A DNA stretch of 64,000 nucleotides, from assembly GCF_003340565.1 (NCBI RefSeq), contig NZ_QPLK01000006.1, forward strand, positions 62,001-126,000, read 5' to 3'. Below the pieces are notes generated by a model. That model searched no databases, had not been told where the DNA came from, and saw only the letters and a program-made list of their open reading frames with translations. The stretch is from Rhodovulum sp. 12E13 (lineage in GTDB: Bacteria > Pseudomonadota > Alphaproteobacteria > Rhodobacterales > Rhodobacteraceae). The position numbers and the translations under genes were made by a program. Positions 44,832-53,417 of this stretch are shown piece after piece. Positions within the stretch are counted from its first letter, which is position 1; every line of letters starts with the position of its first letter.

Positions 44832-44855
44832 GCAAGAGCTTTCGAAAGCTCTTGC
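44832..44855. repeat. Perfect 24-bp palindrome, copy B
   Basis: GCAAGAGCTTTC followed by GAAAGCTCTTGC, perfectly symmetrical. It differs from copy A only by C-to-T/G-to-A changes that keep pairing, as expected if structure matters. It is 11 bases from the choV stop codon and may end the choXWV transcript. Confidence 0.75.
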
Positions 44856-44865
44856 GCGCTCCGCC

Positions 44866-45900
44866 TCAGCCGGCCTGCCGGTCGCCGAGCCGGGCGAGCA
44901 CGCTCTCGCGCGTCACGCGGCCGATGGGGCGGCCGCCCTCGGCCACAATCAGGCAGGGCGCCGTCTGGAGGGCCGCCATCACGTCGCGCACGGGCGTCTC
45001 TGCTTCGACCCTGGTTCCGGCGTCGCCGCCTTCGCCCGCGTCCGGCCCCATCACGTCGCGGGCGGTCAGCACCCCGAGCGGGTTCATGTGGGCGACGAAA
45101 TCCGCCACGTAACCCGTTGCCGGCGCGGTGTAGATGTCACGCGGGCGGCCTTCCTGCACGATCCGCCCGCCCTCCATGATCGCGATCCGGTCGCCCAGCT
45201 TGAACGCCTCGTCGAGATCGTGGCTGACGAACAGGATCGTCCGCTTCAGCGCGCCCTGCAGCTCGAGAAGCTCGTCCTGCAGTCGGGTGCGGATCAAGGG
45301 GTCGAGCGCGGAAAACGGCTCGTCCATCAAGAGGATGGGCGCGTCGGTCGCGAAGGCGCGGGCGAGGCCGACGCGCTGCTGCATGCCGCCCGAGAGTTCG
45401 GCCACCCGCCGGTCGCCCCAATCGGAAAGGCCCACGAGCTCGAGCTGCCGGGCCACGCGTGCCCGCCGCTCGGCGCGCCCGAGCCCCGACACTTCCAGGC
45501 CGAATCCCACGTTCTCGGCCACGCTGCGCCAGGGCAGCAGCCCGAATTGCTGGAACACCATCGCCACGCGGTTGCGCCGGATCTCGCGCAGGGTGGCGGC
45601 CGAGCAGGTGGCGACGTCGGTCATGCCCTCCGCACCCCGGACCTCGACCGCGCCGCGCGTCACCGGATTCAGCCCGTTCACGGCGCGCAGAAGGGTGGAC
45701 TTGCCCGAGCCGGACAGGCCCATCAGGACGACGATCTCGCCCTCGGCCACGTCGAGCGTGCAGTCGTGCACGCCCAGCACTTGGCCGGTCGCATCCTGGA
45801 TCTCGGCGCGCGACTGGCCCGCGTCGGCGAGGGGCATCGCCCGCTCGGGCTGCTCGCCGAAGACGATGGATACCCGCTTGAAGGCGACGACGGCGCTCAT
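44866..45900 (-). CDS. choV: Choline/betaine ABC transporter ATP-binding protein
   Basis: ATPase of an OTCN-type osmoprotectant/choline importer. The 344-residue product has Walker A GLSGSGKST (61-69), AMVFQQFGLLPWRSV (Q-loop), signature LSGGMQQRVGLARAF, Walker B PILLMDEPFSALD, and the typical ProV spacing. The C-terminal part from about 285 contains CBS-like sequence (VRDVMAALQTAPCLIVAEGGR), which in osmo-transporters senses ionic strength. The ATG overlaps the permease stop by 4 bases, so choW-choV is translationally coupled. Given the betIBA genes next door, choline is the likeliest substrate. Confidence 0.93.
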   Translation of the reverse strand: MSAVVAFKRVSIVFGEQPERAMPLADAGQSRAEIQDATGQVLGVHDCTLDVAEGEIVVLMGLSGSGKSTLLRAVNGLNPVTRGAVEVRGAEGMTDVATCSAATLREIRRNRVAMVFQQFGLLPWRSVAENVGFGLEVSGLGRAERRARVARQLELVGLSDWGDRRVAELSGGMQQRVGLARAFATDAPILLMDEPFSALDPLIRTRLQDELLELQGALKRTILFVSHDLDEAFKLGDRIAIMEGGRIVQEGRPRDIYTAPATGYVADFVAHMNPLGVLTARDVMGPDAGEGGDAGTRVEAETPVRDVMAALQTAPCLIVAEGGRPIGRVTRESVLARLGDRQAG

Positions 45901-46787
45901 CGCTCCACCCGCAGCATCCGGTCGAGCACGATGGCCACCACCACGATCACGAGGCCCGATTCGAAGCCGAGGGAGGTGTTCACCTGGTTCAGCGCCCGCA
46001 CCACCGGCACGCCCAGCCCGTCGGCGCCGACGAGCGCGGCGATCACCACCATCGACAGCGAGAGCATGATGGTCTGGTTGAGCCCGGTCATGATCTGCGG
46101 AAAGGCCGAGGGCAGCTCGACCTTCCAGAGCTTCTGCATCGGCGTCGCGCCGAAGCTGTCGGCGGCCTCGAGCAGGGGCTGCGGGGTGGAGGAGATGCCC
46201 AGATGCGTCAGCCGGATCGGCGCGGGAAGCACGAAGATCACCGTCGCGATCAGCCCCGGCACCATGCCGATGCCGAACAGCACGATCGCGGGGATGAGGT
46301 AGACGAAGGTGGGCAACGTCTGCATCAGGTCGAGCACGGGGCGCAGCCAGTCGTAGACGCGGGGGCGGTGCGCCGCCCAGATGCCGATGGGCACGCCGAG
46401 CCCCATGCAGACGAGGCAGGCCGACAGCACCAGCGTCAGGCTTTCGGCCGTTTCTTCCCAGTAGCCCTGGTTGACGATGAAGAGGAAGCCGAGCGCGGTC
46501 AGCAGGCAGACTTTCCAGTTGCGCTGCAGCGCCCAGGTGATCGCCGTGAACACGGCGATGACGATCAGCGGGTGAAGCTCCTCCGGCCAGAGCGTGGCGC
46601 CCTCGACGCCGGTGAGCCATGCCGTGCCCGGCGGATCGAGGAAGAGCGACAGGATCGCGTCGATCACCTCCTCGAGCCCGATCGAGATGGCGTCGAACAG
46701 GCCGGCCCCCGCCGTCTGCAGCCAGTCGAAGAGCGCCGCCGCGCCGTCGCCCACGGGGATCTTGCGGTCGGTCAGCCAGTTCAGCAT
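45897..46787 (-). CDS. choW: Choline ABC transporter permease
   Basis: Inner-membrane permease of the choline importer. The 296-residue protein has a long N-terminal amphipathic region, then seven or so hydrophobic segments. The ATPase-coupling motif is near SFGATPMQKLWKVELPSAFPQIMTGLNQT, the EAA-type loop. PIGIWAAHRPRVYDWLRPVLDLMQTLPTFVYLIPAIVLFGIG is very typical of ProW/ChoW. It overlaps choV by 4 bases; 256 bases separate it from choX, with a strong hairpin in between. Confidence 0.94.
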   Translation of the reverse strand: MLNWLTDRKIPVGDGAAALFDWLQTAGAGLFDAISIGLEEVIDAILSLFLDPPGTAWLTGVEGATLWPEELHPLIVIAVFTAITWALQRNWKVCLLTALGFLFIVNQGYWEETAESLTLVLSACLVCMGLGVPIGIWAAHRPRVYDWLRPVLDLMQTLPTFVYLIPAIVLFGIGMVPGLIATVIFVLPAPIRLTHLGISSTPQPLLEAADSFGATPMQKLWKVELPSAFPQIMTGLNQTIMLSLSMVVIAALVGADGLGVPVVRALNQVNTSLGFESGLVIVVVAIVLDRMLRVER

Positions 46788-47007
46788 GGACGCTCCCGGA
46801 CGAGCGACCCCGGACGGGCGGCGGCGCGACGCCTTGCGCGAGGCCGGTATGGTCTTGCCGTGAGGCGCGAAACGCCCCCGAGGCGCACTCGGAGGCGCCC
46901 CCCGAGGTGCCCCCTGACACGGCCGGTGACGGGGGCCTCACCGCACCGCGCCGGGCCTGCGCCGGGAGACGCGCCGCGTTTTCGCGGGAGCGGATGCCTC
47001 GGGGCGT

Positions 47008-47029
47008 GTCCGGGGCCTTGGCCCCGGAC
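47008..47029. terminator. Intercistronic hairpin between choX and choW
   Basis: GTCCGGGGCC and GGCCCCGGAC form a perfect 10-bp stem with a TT loop, 14 bases beyond the choX stop on the minus strand. There is no T-tract. A strong hairpin right after a binding-protein gene often protects that mRNA end and reduces expression of permease and ATPase genes. Confidence 0.55.
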
Positions 47030-47043
47030 CCTGGCGCAGGGCC

Positions 47044-47976
47044 TCATTCGGCCAGCATCGCCTCGACGGCGGCCGGGCCGTCGCCGCCATCGGCCGTCTC
47101 GACGCCCTCGACCCACGCCATCACCGCCTCGGGGTTGCCCTTCATCCAGGCGAGCGCCGCGTCGCGCGGGTCTTCGCCGTCGTCGAGGATCGCGCCCATG
47201 ATCTCGTTCTCCATCTCCAGCGTGAAGGAGAGGTTCTGCAGGAACGCGCCGAGGTTGGGGCATTCCTCGGAGAGGCCCGCGCGGGTGTTGGTATAGACGG
47301 TCGCGCCGCCGAGGTTGGGGCCGAACCAGTCGTCGCCGCCCTCGAGGTAGGTGAGGTCGAAATTGGCGTTCATGGGGTGCGGCTCCCAGCCGAGGAACAC
47401 GACCGGTTCGTCGCGCCGCGTGGCCCGCTGGACCTGCGCCAGCATCCCCTGCTCGGAGCTTTCGACCACGTCGAACCCGGCATCGCCGAGGCCGAAGGCG
47501 TTGTCGGCGATCATGTCGAGGATCAGGCGGTTGCCGTCGTTGCCCGGCTCGATGCCGTAGATTTCGGACTCCAGCGCCTCGGCCTGTCCGGCGATGTCGC
47601 CGAAGGTGGCGATGCCGAGCGCGGCCCCGGCGGCGTTGGTGGCCAGCGTGTATTTCGCACCTTCGAGGTTGGCCCGGATCGTCTCTACCGTGCCGGCCTC
47701 GCGGTAGGGGGCGATGTCGGCCTCCATCGTTGGCATCCAGTTGCCGAGGAACACGTCGACGTCGCCCTCCGCGAGCGAGGTGTAGGTCACCGGCACCGAC
47801 AGCACCTTGACGTCGGTCTCGTAACCCAGCGCCTCGAGCACCAGCGTGGTGGCTGCGGTGGTGGCGGTGATGTCGGTCCAGCCGACATCGGAGAAGACGA
47901 CCGTCTCGCATTCCTGCGCGAGGGCAGGGCCGGCGAGCAAGCCGGCGAGGGCGGTCGAAAGGGCGATGCGTTTCAT
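47044..47976 (-). CDS. choX: Choline-binding periplasmic protein ChoX
   Basis: Substrate-binding protein for choline import. The 310-residue product has a signal peptide ([21 protein letters not shown]) and the ChoX/ProX motifs with aromatic box residues: [46 protein letters not shown] and [10 protein letters not shown], where tryptophans and tyrosines form the quaternary-ammonium cage. The ATG at 47976 follows GGGAGAC. It is divergent from betI with an operator between, so choline availability likely controls transport and oxidation together. Betaine itself is another possible ligand. Confidence 0.94.
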   Translation of the reverse strand: MKRIALSTALAGLLAGPALAQECETVVFSDVGWTDITATTAATTLVLEALGYETDVKVLSVPVTYTSLAEGDVDVFLGNWMPTMEADIAPYREAGTVETIRANLEGAKYTLATNAAGAALGIATFGDIAGQAEALESEIYGIEPGNDGNRLILDMIADNAFGLGDAGFDVVESSEQGMLAQVQRATRRDEPVVFLGWEPHPMNANFDLTYLEGGDDWFGPNLGGATVYTNTRAGLSEECPNLGAFLQNLSFTLEMENEIMGAILDDGEDPRDAALAWMKGNPEAVMAWVEGVETADGGDGPAAVEAMLAE

Positions 47977-47998
47977 TCGTGTCTCCCTGTGACGTGTT

Positions 47999-48022
47999 TG
48001 TTGATTGACGAGTCAATAAACA
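47999..48022. promoter_or_regulatory. BetI-type operator between choX and betI
   Basis: An inverted repeat, TGTTGATTGAC, GA, GTCAATAAACA: 10 of 11 positions pair. The ATTGAC...GTCAAT core is like known BetI sites. It lies 23 bases before the choX ATG on one side and 43 bases before betI on the other, where a repressor would block both promoters. Confidence 0.75.
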
Positions 48023-48064
48023 TCGGGCTACGCGCGCCCTGCACGATCGCAGCACGGAGCACGC

Positions 48065-48646
48065 ATGCCCAAGGTCGGACAGGAGCCTATCCGCAAGGCG
48101 GCTCTGGTGAAAGCCGCCATCGCCGAGGTCGCCCAGGCGGGCTCGCTCGAGGTGACGATGGCGCGGGTCGCACGGGCGGCAGGCATGTCGGCACCGCTCG
48201 CACACCACTACTTCGGGGGCAAGGAGGCGCTCTTCGAGGCCGCCATGCGGGCGATCCTGTCGGACTACGGCGCCGCGGTCCGGGCATCGCTGGCGGGGGT
48301 GCAGGGCCCGCGCGCGCGGCTCGACGCGGTGATCGGCGCCTCGTTCTCGGCGCCGAACTTCGCGCCCGAGGTGATCGCGGCGTGGCTCGTCTTCTACGTG
48401 CAGGCGCGCGAGCGGCCGGCCTTCCGCCGCCTCCTGCGCGTCTATCACGCCCGCCTGCGCTCGAACCTGCTGGCCGGCCTGCGCCCGCTCGCGGGGGAGG
48501 GCGCCGAGGCGGCGGCCGACATGCTCGGCGCCATGATCGACGGGCAATACCTGCGCGCGGCCCTGTCCGACCGTCCCGCGACCGGGGCCGAGGCCGAGGC
48601 CGCCCTGCGCGCCCATCTCGACCTGATGCTGGGAGCCGCCCGATGA
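48065..48646 (+). CDS. betI: Choline-responsive transcriptional repressor BetI
   Basis: TetR-family repressor that leaves DNA when choline is present. The 193-residue product has the N-terminal helix-turn-helix (about 10-56: [20 protein letters not shown], then [33 protein letters not shown]). Its C-terminal ligand domain matches BetI ([38 protein letters not shown]). It is first of betI-betB-betA and overlaps betB (ATGA). An inverted-repeat operator lies 43 bases before its start, supporting autoregulation and control of choX. Confidence 0.95.
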   Translation: MPKVGQEPIRKAALVKAAIAEVAQAGSLEVTMARVARAAGMSAPLAHHYFGGKEALFEAAMRAILSDYGAAVRASLAGVQGPRARLDAVIGASFSAPNFAPEVIAAWLVFYVQARERPAFRRLLRVYHARLRSNLLAGLRPLAGEGAEAAADMLGAMIDGQYLRAALSDRPATGAEAEAALRAHLDLMLGAAR

Positions 48647-50106
48647 CCGACCTGCCCGACGCCCGGCCGACCGCCAGCCATTTCGTGAACGGCGCTCCGC
48701 GCGAGGACCGCGCCGGCGCTGCCATGCCGGTCTTCTACCCCGCGACCGGTGAAGAGGTCGCGCAGCTCCACGAGGCGACGGCGGCGGTGCTGGAGGAGGC
48801 GCTGTCGGGCGCTGCCGCGGCGCAGGCCGAGTGGGCCGCCCGGCCCGGCATCGAGCGGGGCAGGGTGCTGATGCGGGCGGCCGAACTGGTGCGCGCCCGC
48901 AACCGCGAGCTGTCGGTGCTCGAGACGCTCGACACCGGCAAGCCGCTGTCGGAGACGCTGGTGGCCGACGCCGCCTCGGGCGCCGACGCGCTCGAATGGT
49001 TCGCGGGGCTCGCGGCCGGGCTGGGCGGCGACCATGTCTCGCTGGGGGGCGATTTCTTCTACACGCGCCGCGAGGCCCTGGGCGTCTGCGCCGGGATCGG
49101 GGCGTGGAACTATCCCATCCAGATCGCGGCGTGGAAATCGGCGCCGGCGCTCGCCTGCGGCAACGCGATGGTCTTCAAACCCTCCGAGGTGACGCCGCTC
49201 TCGGCGTTGAAGCTCGCCGAGATCTACGCCGAGGCGGGCCTGCCCGCGGGGCTCTTCCAGGTGGTGCAGGGTGGCGGCGCGGTGGGGGCGGCGCTGGTGG
49301 AGGACGCGCGCGTGGCCAAGGTCTCGCTCACCGGCTCGGTGCCCACGGGGCGGCGCGTCTACGAGGCGGCGGCGCGGGGCATGAAGCAGGCGACGATGGA
49401 GCTGGGCGGCAAGTCGCCCCTGATCGTCTTTGCCGATGCCGATCTCGAGAACGCGGTCTCGGCCGCGATCAACGGCAACTTCTACTCCACCGGGCAGGTC
49501 TGCTCGAACGGCACGCGCGTCTTCGTGGAGCGCAGCGTCTACGAGCCGTTCCTCGCGCGGCTGGCGGAGCGCACCGCGGGGGCGCGCGCGGGCGATCCGC
49601 TCGACGAGGCGACGACGCTGGGGCCGATGACCTCGGCGGCGCAGCTGGAGAAGGTGCTGGGCTACATCGCGGCAGGCCGCGCCGAGGGCGCGCGGCTGGT
49701 CTGCGGCGGCGAGCGGCTCGACCGCCCCGGATGGTGGGTGGCGCCCACCGTCTTCGCGGACGTGACCGACGAGATGACCATCGCGCGGGAGGAGATCTTC
49801 GGCCCGGTCATGTGCGTGATGCCCTTCGAGGCGGAGGACGAGGCGGTGGCGCGCGCCAACGCCACGCCGTTCGGCTTGGCGGCGGGCGTCTTCACCCGTG
49901 ACCTCGCCCGAGCGCACCGGGTGGTCGCCCGGCTCGAGGCGGGCACCTGCTGGATCAACGAATACAACCTCACTCCCGTCGAGATGCCCTTCGGGGGCGT
50001 GAAGGCGAGCGGTTTCGGCCGCGAGAACGGCCACGCCGCCATCGAGCACTACACGCGTCTCAAGTCCGTCTACGTGGGGACCGGCGATGTCGCCGCGCCG
50101 TTCTGA
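48643..50106 (+). CDS. betB: Betaine aldehyde dehydrogenase
   Basis: NAD(P)-dependent oxidation of betaine aldehyde to glycine betaine in the cytosol, for osmoprotection or as a nutrient. The 487-residue product is a complete [18 protein letters not shown] with Asn156, [12 protein letters not shown], catalytic Glu253 in MELGGKSP and Cys287 in GQVCSNGTR, then [23 protein letters not shown] is the BetB-type neighbourhood. Start overlaps the betI stop. A 386-base gap full of repeats follows before betA. Confidence 0.97.
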   Translation: MTDLPDARPTASHFVNGAPREDRAGAAMPVFYPATGEEVAQLHEATAAVLEEALSGAAAAQAEWAARPGIERGRVLMRAAELVRARNRELSVLETLDTGKPLSETLVADAASGADALEWFAGLAAGLGGDHVSLGGDFFYTRREALGVCAGIGAWNYPIQIAAWKSAPALACGNAMVFKPSEVTPLSALKLAEIYAEAGLPAGLFQVVQGGGAVGAALVEDARVAKVSLTGSVPTGRRVYEAAARGMKQATMELGGKSPLIVFADADLENAVSAAINGNFYSTGQVCSNGTRVFVERSVYEPFLARLAERTAGARAGDPLDEATTLGPMTSAAQLEKVLGYIAAGRAEGARLVCGGERLDRPGWWVAPTVFADVTDEMTIAREEIFGPVMCVMPFEAEDEAVARANATPFGLAAGVFTRDLARAHRVVARLEAGTCWINEYNLTPVEMPFGGVKASGFGRENGHAAIEHYTRLKSVYVGTGDVAAPF

Positions 50107-50130
50107 ACCCTGCGCCGGGTCGACCCGGCC

Positions 50131-50209
50131 GGGGGCGCTCCCGCCTCCGCTCGGCGCGCGCGCGCCTCGCGCCGTTGGGCCCGGCGCCGCGCGCCGGCGC
50201 GCGGCGCGG
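50131..50209. repeat. GC-rich ~80-bp intergenic repeat, copy 2
   Basis: It matches 35680-35760 closely: the same GGGGGCGCTCCCGCCTCCGC opening and CCGTTGGGCCCGGC core, with indels only in the CG-rich runs. It starts 25 bases after the betB stop codon. The sequence can fold into several CG-rich stems. Confidence 0.7.
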
Positions 50210-50281
50210 GTGCACGGGTTGGGCCGTGGACCGAGCAAGCCGCATCGGTGAGGGGGCTCGGGCTCACCAGGGAACAGGGGC

Positions 50282-50439
50282 GGGCCTGCCCCCCGGAGCC
50301 GCCATCGCTTCCGGGCGCCTGACCGATCCGCCCCGGCCGGTCAAGGGCGCGCGGCCTGCGGCCGTCCTGCGGACCCTTGACCGGCCGGGGCGGATCGCTC
50401 CGCACGCCTCCAGCGACGGCGGCTCCGGGGAACAGGCCC
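50282..50439. repeat. Long nested inverted repeat between betB and betA
   Basis: The inner arms 50324-50347 and 50374-50397 are perfect 24-bp complements (CGATCCGCCCCGGCCGGTCA... ). The outer parts 50282-50310 and 50411-50439 pair imperfectly (shared GGGCCTG and CCCCGGAGCCGCC). The 26-base loop contains a smaller CGGCC/GGCCG stem. This gives a large cruciform or RNA hairpin right before betA. Confidence 0.8.
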
Positions 50440-50491
50440 TTGGCGCGCCGCTCCGGGCGGGGCGCGGTCGGCCGGCGCGGGGGGCGGCGTG

Positions 50492-52222
50492 ATGGAGGCG
50501 GATGTCGTGGTCGTGGGCGCGGGCTCGGCCGGCTGCGCGCTGGCGTTCCGGCTCGGCGAGGCGGGGCTGCGGGTGATCGTGGTCGAGGCGGGCGGCAGCG
50601 ACCGGGGGCCGCTCGTCAACATGCCGGGCGCGCTGTCCTACCCGATGAACATGGCGCGCTACGACTGGGGCTACCGGACGGAGCCCGAGCCGCATCTGGG
50701 GGGGCGGCGGCTGGCCGCGCCGCGGGGGCGGTTGATCGGCGGCTCGTCGTCGATCAACGGCATGATCTACGTGCGCGGCCACCCGCTGGACTACGAGCAC
50801 TGGGCCGAGCAGGGCGCCACCGGCTGGGGCTGGGCCGACGTCGCCCCCTATTTCCGGCGCCTGGAGTGCTGGCACGACGGCGGCCACGGCGGCGACCCGG
50901 CGCGGCGGGGGCGCGAGGGGCCGCTGCACGTCACGCGGGGGGCGCGCGACAACCCGCTCGTGCGCGCCTTCGTCGAGGCGGGCGTGCAGGCGGGCTACGG
51001 CGCGACGGGCGACTACAACGGCTGGCGGCAGGAGGGCTTCGGCCCCTTCGACGCGACGATCTGGCAGGGGCGGCGCTGGTCGGCGGCCTCGGCCTACCTG
51101 CGGCCGGCGCTCGCGGGCGGCAACGTGGCGCTCATGCGCGGCGAGGTGGCGCGCGTGGCGATCCGGGAGGGGCGGGCGCGCGGCGTCGTGCTGGCCGATG
51201 GGCGCGAGATCCCGGCGGCGCGCGAGGTGGTGCTGGCGGCCTCGGCCTTCAACACGCCGAAGCTGCTCATGCTGTCGGGGATCGGGCCGGGCGCGCAGCT
51301 GGCCGGGCACGGGATCGGCGTCGTCGCCGACCGCCCCGGCGTGGGCGCAAACCTGCAGGACCACCTAGAGCTCTACGTCCAGTATGCCGCGACGCGGCCG
51401 GTCTCTCTCTACCGATACTGGTCGCTGGCGGGGAAGGCCTGGGTGGGCCTGCGCTGGCTGCTGGGCCGCGCTGGCCCGGGCGCGTCGAACCAGTTCGAGA
51501 GCGCGGGTTTCATCCGCTCCCGGGCCGGCGTGCGCTATCCCGACATCCAGTTCCACTTCCTGCCGCTCGCGGTGCGCTACGACGGGCGGGCGGCGCCGGA
51601 GGGGCACGGCTTCCAGGTGCATGTGGGGCCGATGCGCTCGCCCGCACGCGGCCGCGTCCGGCTGACCTCGCCCGACCCGGCGGCACCGCCCTCGATCCTG
51701 TTCAACTACATGTCGACCGAGGCGGACTGGCGCGACTTTCGCGCGGCGATCCGGCTGGCGCGAGAGGTGGTGGCGCAGCCGGCCTTCGACGCCTTCCGGG
51801 GGGCGGAGCTTCTGCCGGGGCCGGCGGCGCAATCTGATGCGGCGCTCGACGCGGCGATCCGCGCGCATGCCGAGAGCGCCTATCACCCCTGCGGCACCGC
51901 AAGGATGGGCGCGGCCGACGACCCGCTAGCGGTGGTCGATCCGCAGGCGCGGGTGATCGGGGTGGCGGGCTTGCGCGTTGCCGACAGCTCGATCTTTCCC
52001 CGCATCACCAACGGCAATCTCAATGCGCCCTCGATCATGGTGGGAGAGAAGGTGGCCGACCTGATCCTCGGCCGCCCGCCCCTGCCGCGCGAGCAGGACG
52101 GCTGGTGGGAGGCGCCCGACTGGGAGACCGCCCAGCGCGAGGCGCAGGCGGGCCGCGAAGGCGCCGAGCGCGCGGTCGAGCCGCAGGAGCGGCGGGAGCT
52201 GGCGCAGGCCGGAAGGCGGTGA
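50492..52222 (+). CDS. betA: Choline dehydrogenase (GMC oxidoreductase)
   Basis: FAD enzyme that oxidises choline to betaine aldehyde (and on to betaine), linked to the membrane respiratory chain. The 576-residue product has [18 protein letters not shown] (FAD-binding, residues 5-22), [39 protein letters not shown], and the active-site [19 protein letters not shown] and [30 protein letters not shown] at the C-terminus, all diagnostic of BetA. GTG at 50489 could also start the frame, one codon before this ATG. It follows a repeat-rich gap after betB. Confidence 0.96.
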   Translation: MEADVVVVGAGSAGCALAFRLGEAGLRVIVVEAGGSDRGPLVNMPGALSYPMNMARYDWGYRTEPEPHLGGRRLAAPRGRLIGGSSSINGMIYVRGHPLDYEHWAEQGATGWGWADVAPYFRRLECWHDGGHGGDPARRGREGPLHVTRGARDNPLVRAFVEAGVQAGYGATGDYNGWRQEGFGPFDATIWQGRRWSAASAYLRPALAGGNVALMRGEVARVAIREGRARGVVLADGREIPAAREVVLAASAFNTPKLLMLSGIGPGAQLAGHGIGVVADRPGVGANLQDHLELYVQYAATRPVSLYRYWSLAGKAWVGLRWLLGRAGPGASNQFESAGFIRSRAGVRYPDIQFHFLPLAVRYDGRAAPEGHGFQVHVGPMRSPARGRVRLTSPDPAAPPSILFNYMSTEADWRDFRAAIRLAREVVAQPAFDAFRGAELLPGPAAQSDAALDAAIRAHAESAYHPCGTARMGAADDPLAVVDPQARVIGVAGLRVADSSIFPRITNGNLNAPSIMVGEKVADLILGRPPLPREQDGWWEAPDWETAQREAQAGREGAERAVEPQERRELAQAGRR

Positions 52223-52345
52223 CAGGTGACCTGCGCGCCCCCGGCGCCTGACCCGGCAGCAGCCCGTCGCCGGAGACCCACGCCACGTTAACCTTTTCAT
52301 TGACGCGGGATTGAAGCGCGGGCGCGGATTTCCGACATTTCGCGC

Positions 52346-53362
52346 ATGGTGCGAGGAAATCCGGTGGTCGCCGCCCTGGCGGCCGCTTTCATCTTTGTGG
52401 CGTCCGCCCAGTCGGGCGGGGCGCAGGTGTTGTCGGGTGCCGTGCGCGTGATCGACGGCGACACGCTGGAGATCGCGGGCGAGACGGTGCGCCTGCACGC
52501 CGTCGATGCGCCCGAGGCCGGGCAGCGCTGCGCCGACGATGCGGGGCAGCGATGGGCATGCGGGCAGGCGGCGACTCGGGCGCTGCGGGGCCTCGCCGAG
52601 GGGGGCCTGCGCTGCGAGGGGCGCGAGCGCGACCGCTATGGCCGGCTTGTCGCCAAGTGCTTCGCCGGGGGCCGCGACGTGGCCGAGACGCTGGTGCGCT
52701 CGGGCGCGGCCTTCGCCTATCCGCGCTACGGGCGCGACTACGTTGCCGCCGAGCGCGCGGCGGCGTTTGCCGGCCGGGGTGTCTGGCAGGGCGGCGCGAC
52801 GCGGCCCGAGGTGCTGCGGGCCGCTCCCGACCCGCAGGCGCCAGAGGGGTGCGCGATCAAGGGCAACATCTCGGACAACGGGCGCATCTACCACATGCCG
52901 GGCCAGCAGCATTACGACCGCACGCGCATCTCGCAGGGGCGCGGCGAGCGCTGGTTCTGCTCGGAGGCCGAGGCGCGGGCGGCCGGCTGGCGGAGGGCGC
53001 GGCGCCGAGCCGCGGCGCTTGACCTGCGTCAAGGCGCAACCGACTGGCGCCGGCGCAGGCTGTGCGGCAGGCAGCCCGGCCGGATGGCCGGATGCAGGAA
53101 CAGGAGAAAGGCCCGAGACATGTCCCACGTGCCCCACGAATTGAGCGACGACTTTCCCGAGGCGGCCGAGACCATCGCCCGCCTCAAGAGGGAGAACGCG
53201 CATTTCGCGCGTCTCGCCGAGGAATATCACGAAGTGAACCGGCAGGTGCACCGTGCCGAGACCGACGTCGAGCCGACCGACGACTTCACCCAGCAGGAGC
53301 TGCGCAAGCGCCGGATGGCCCTGAAGGACCAGATCGCGGCCATGCTCAGCGAGAACGCCTGA
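52346..53362 (+). CDS. Secreted thermonuclease (SNase-like) with unusual in-frame C-terminal extension
   Basis: The N-terminal 215 residues are a secreted staphylococcal-nuclease-fold protein: a signal sequence (about 1-27), VRVIDGDTLEIAGETVRLHAVDAPEAGQ with the catalytic Arg/Glu region, RDRYGRLVAKCF, and CAIKGNISDNGRIYHMPGQQHYDRT, RGERWFCSEAEARAAGWRR, where family members usually end. Here no stop codon follows: the frame continues through about 40 Arg-rich residues into the start of the DUF465 gene (53120) and stops only at 53362. Either the nuclease carries this tail, or its stop was lost. The tail contains an FNR-like box. Confidence 0.8.
   Translation: MVRGNPVVAALAAAFIFVASAQSGGAQVLSGAVRVIDGDTLEIAGETVRLHAVDAPEAGQRCADDAGQRWACGQAATRALRGLAEGGLRCEGRERDRYGRLVAKCFAGGRDVAETLVRSGAAFAYPRYGRDYVAAERAAAFAGRGVWQGGATRPEVLRAAPDPQAPEGCAIKGNISDNGRIYHMPGQQHYDRTRISQGRGERWFCSEAEARAAGWRRARRRAAALDLRQGATDWRRRRLCGRQPGRMAGCRNRRKARDMSHVPHELSDDFPEAAETIARLKRENAHFARLAEEYHEVNRQVHRAETDVEPTDDFTQQELRKRRMALKDQIAAMLSENA
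53019..53032 (+). promoter_or_regulatory. FNR/CRP-type palindrome
   Basis: TTGAC, CTGC, GTCAA is a perfect 14-base palindrome of the FNR/FnrL/NnrR half-site type. It lies 88 bases before the DUF465 ATG and within the in-frame extension of the nuclease. It suggests oxygen- or nitric-oxide-responsive expression of the DUF465 gene. Confidence 0.55.
53120..53362 (+). CDS. DUF465/YdcH-family small protein
   Basis: An 80-residue, all-helical cytosolic protein, probably an antiparallel coiled coil, typical of DUF465 (YdcH): MSHVPHELSDDFPEAAETIA then RLKRENAHFARLAEEYHEVNRQVHRAETDVEPTDDF and QELRKRRMALKDQIAAML. Own AGGAGA ribosome site 12 bases before the ATG and a promoter-type FNR box upstream show that it can be made separately, although the nuclease frame runs into it without a stop. 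Function unknown. Confidence 0.85.
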   Translation: MSHVPHELSDDFPEAAETIARLKRENAHFARLAEEYHEVNRQVHRAETDVEPTDDFTQQELRKRRMALKDQIAAMLSENA

Positions 53363-53386
53363 CCGCCTGAACGCCTGAACGCACGG

Positions 53387-53407
53387 GGCGCGCCCGCATG
53401 GCGCGCC
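53387..53407. terminator. Bidirectional hairpin between convergent genes
   Basis: GGCGCGCC, CGCAT, GGCGCGCC: two self-complementary 8-bp arms between the DUF465 stop (53362) and the stop of the minus-strand gene at 53418. Very stable and symmetrical, but without a T-tract. Confidence 0.5.
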
Positions 53408-53417
53408 GCGGCGCCGT

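Larger units (their letters stand above)
50107..50488. other. betB-betA spacer, repeats only
   Basis: A 385-base gap interrupts what is usually a tight bet operon. It holds the GC-rich repeat at 50131-50209 and the long inverted repeat at 50282-50439; I see no gene. betA may depend on readthrough past these hairpins or on a separate promoter. Confidence 0.55.
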
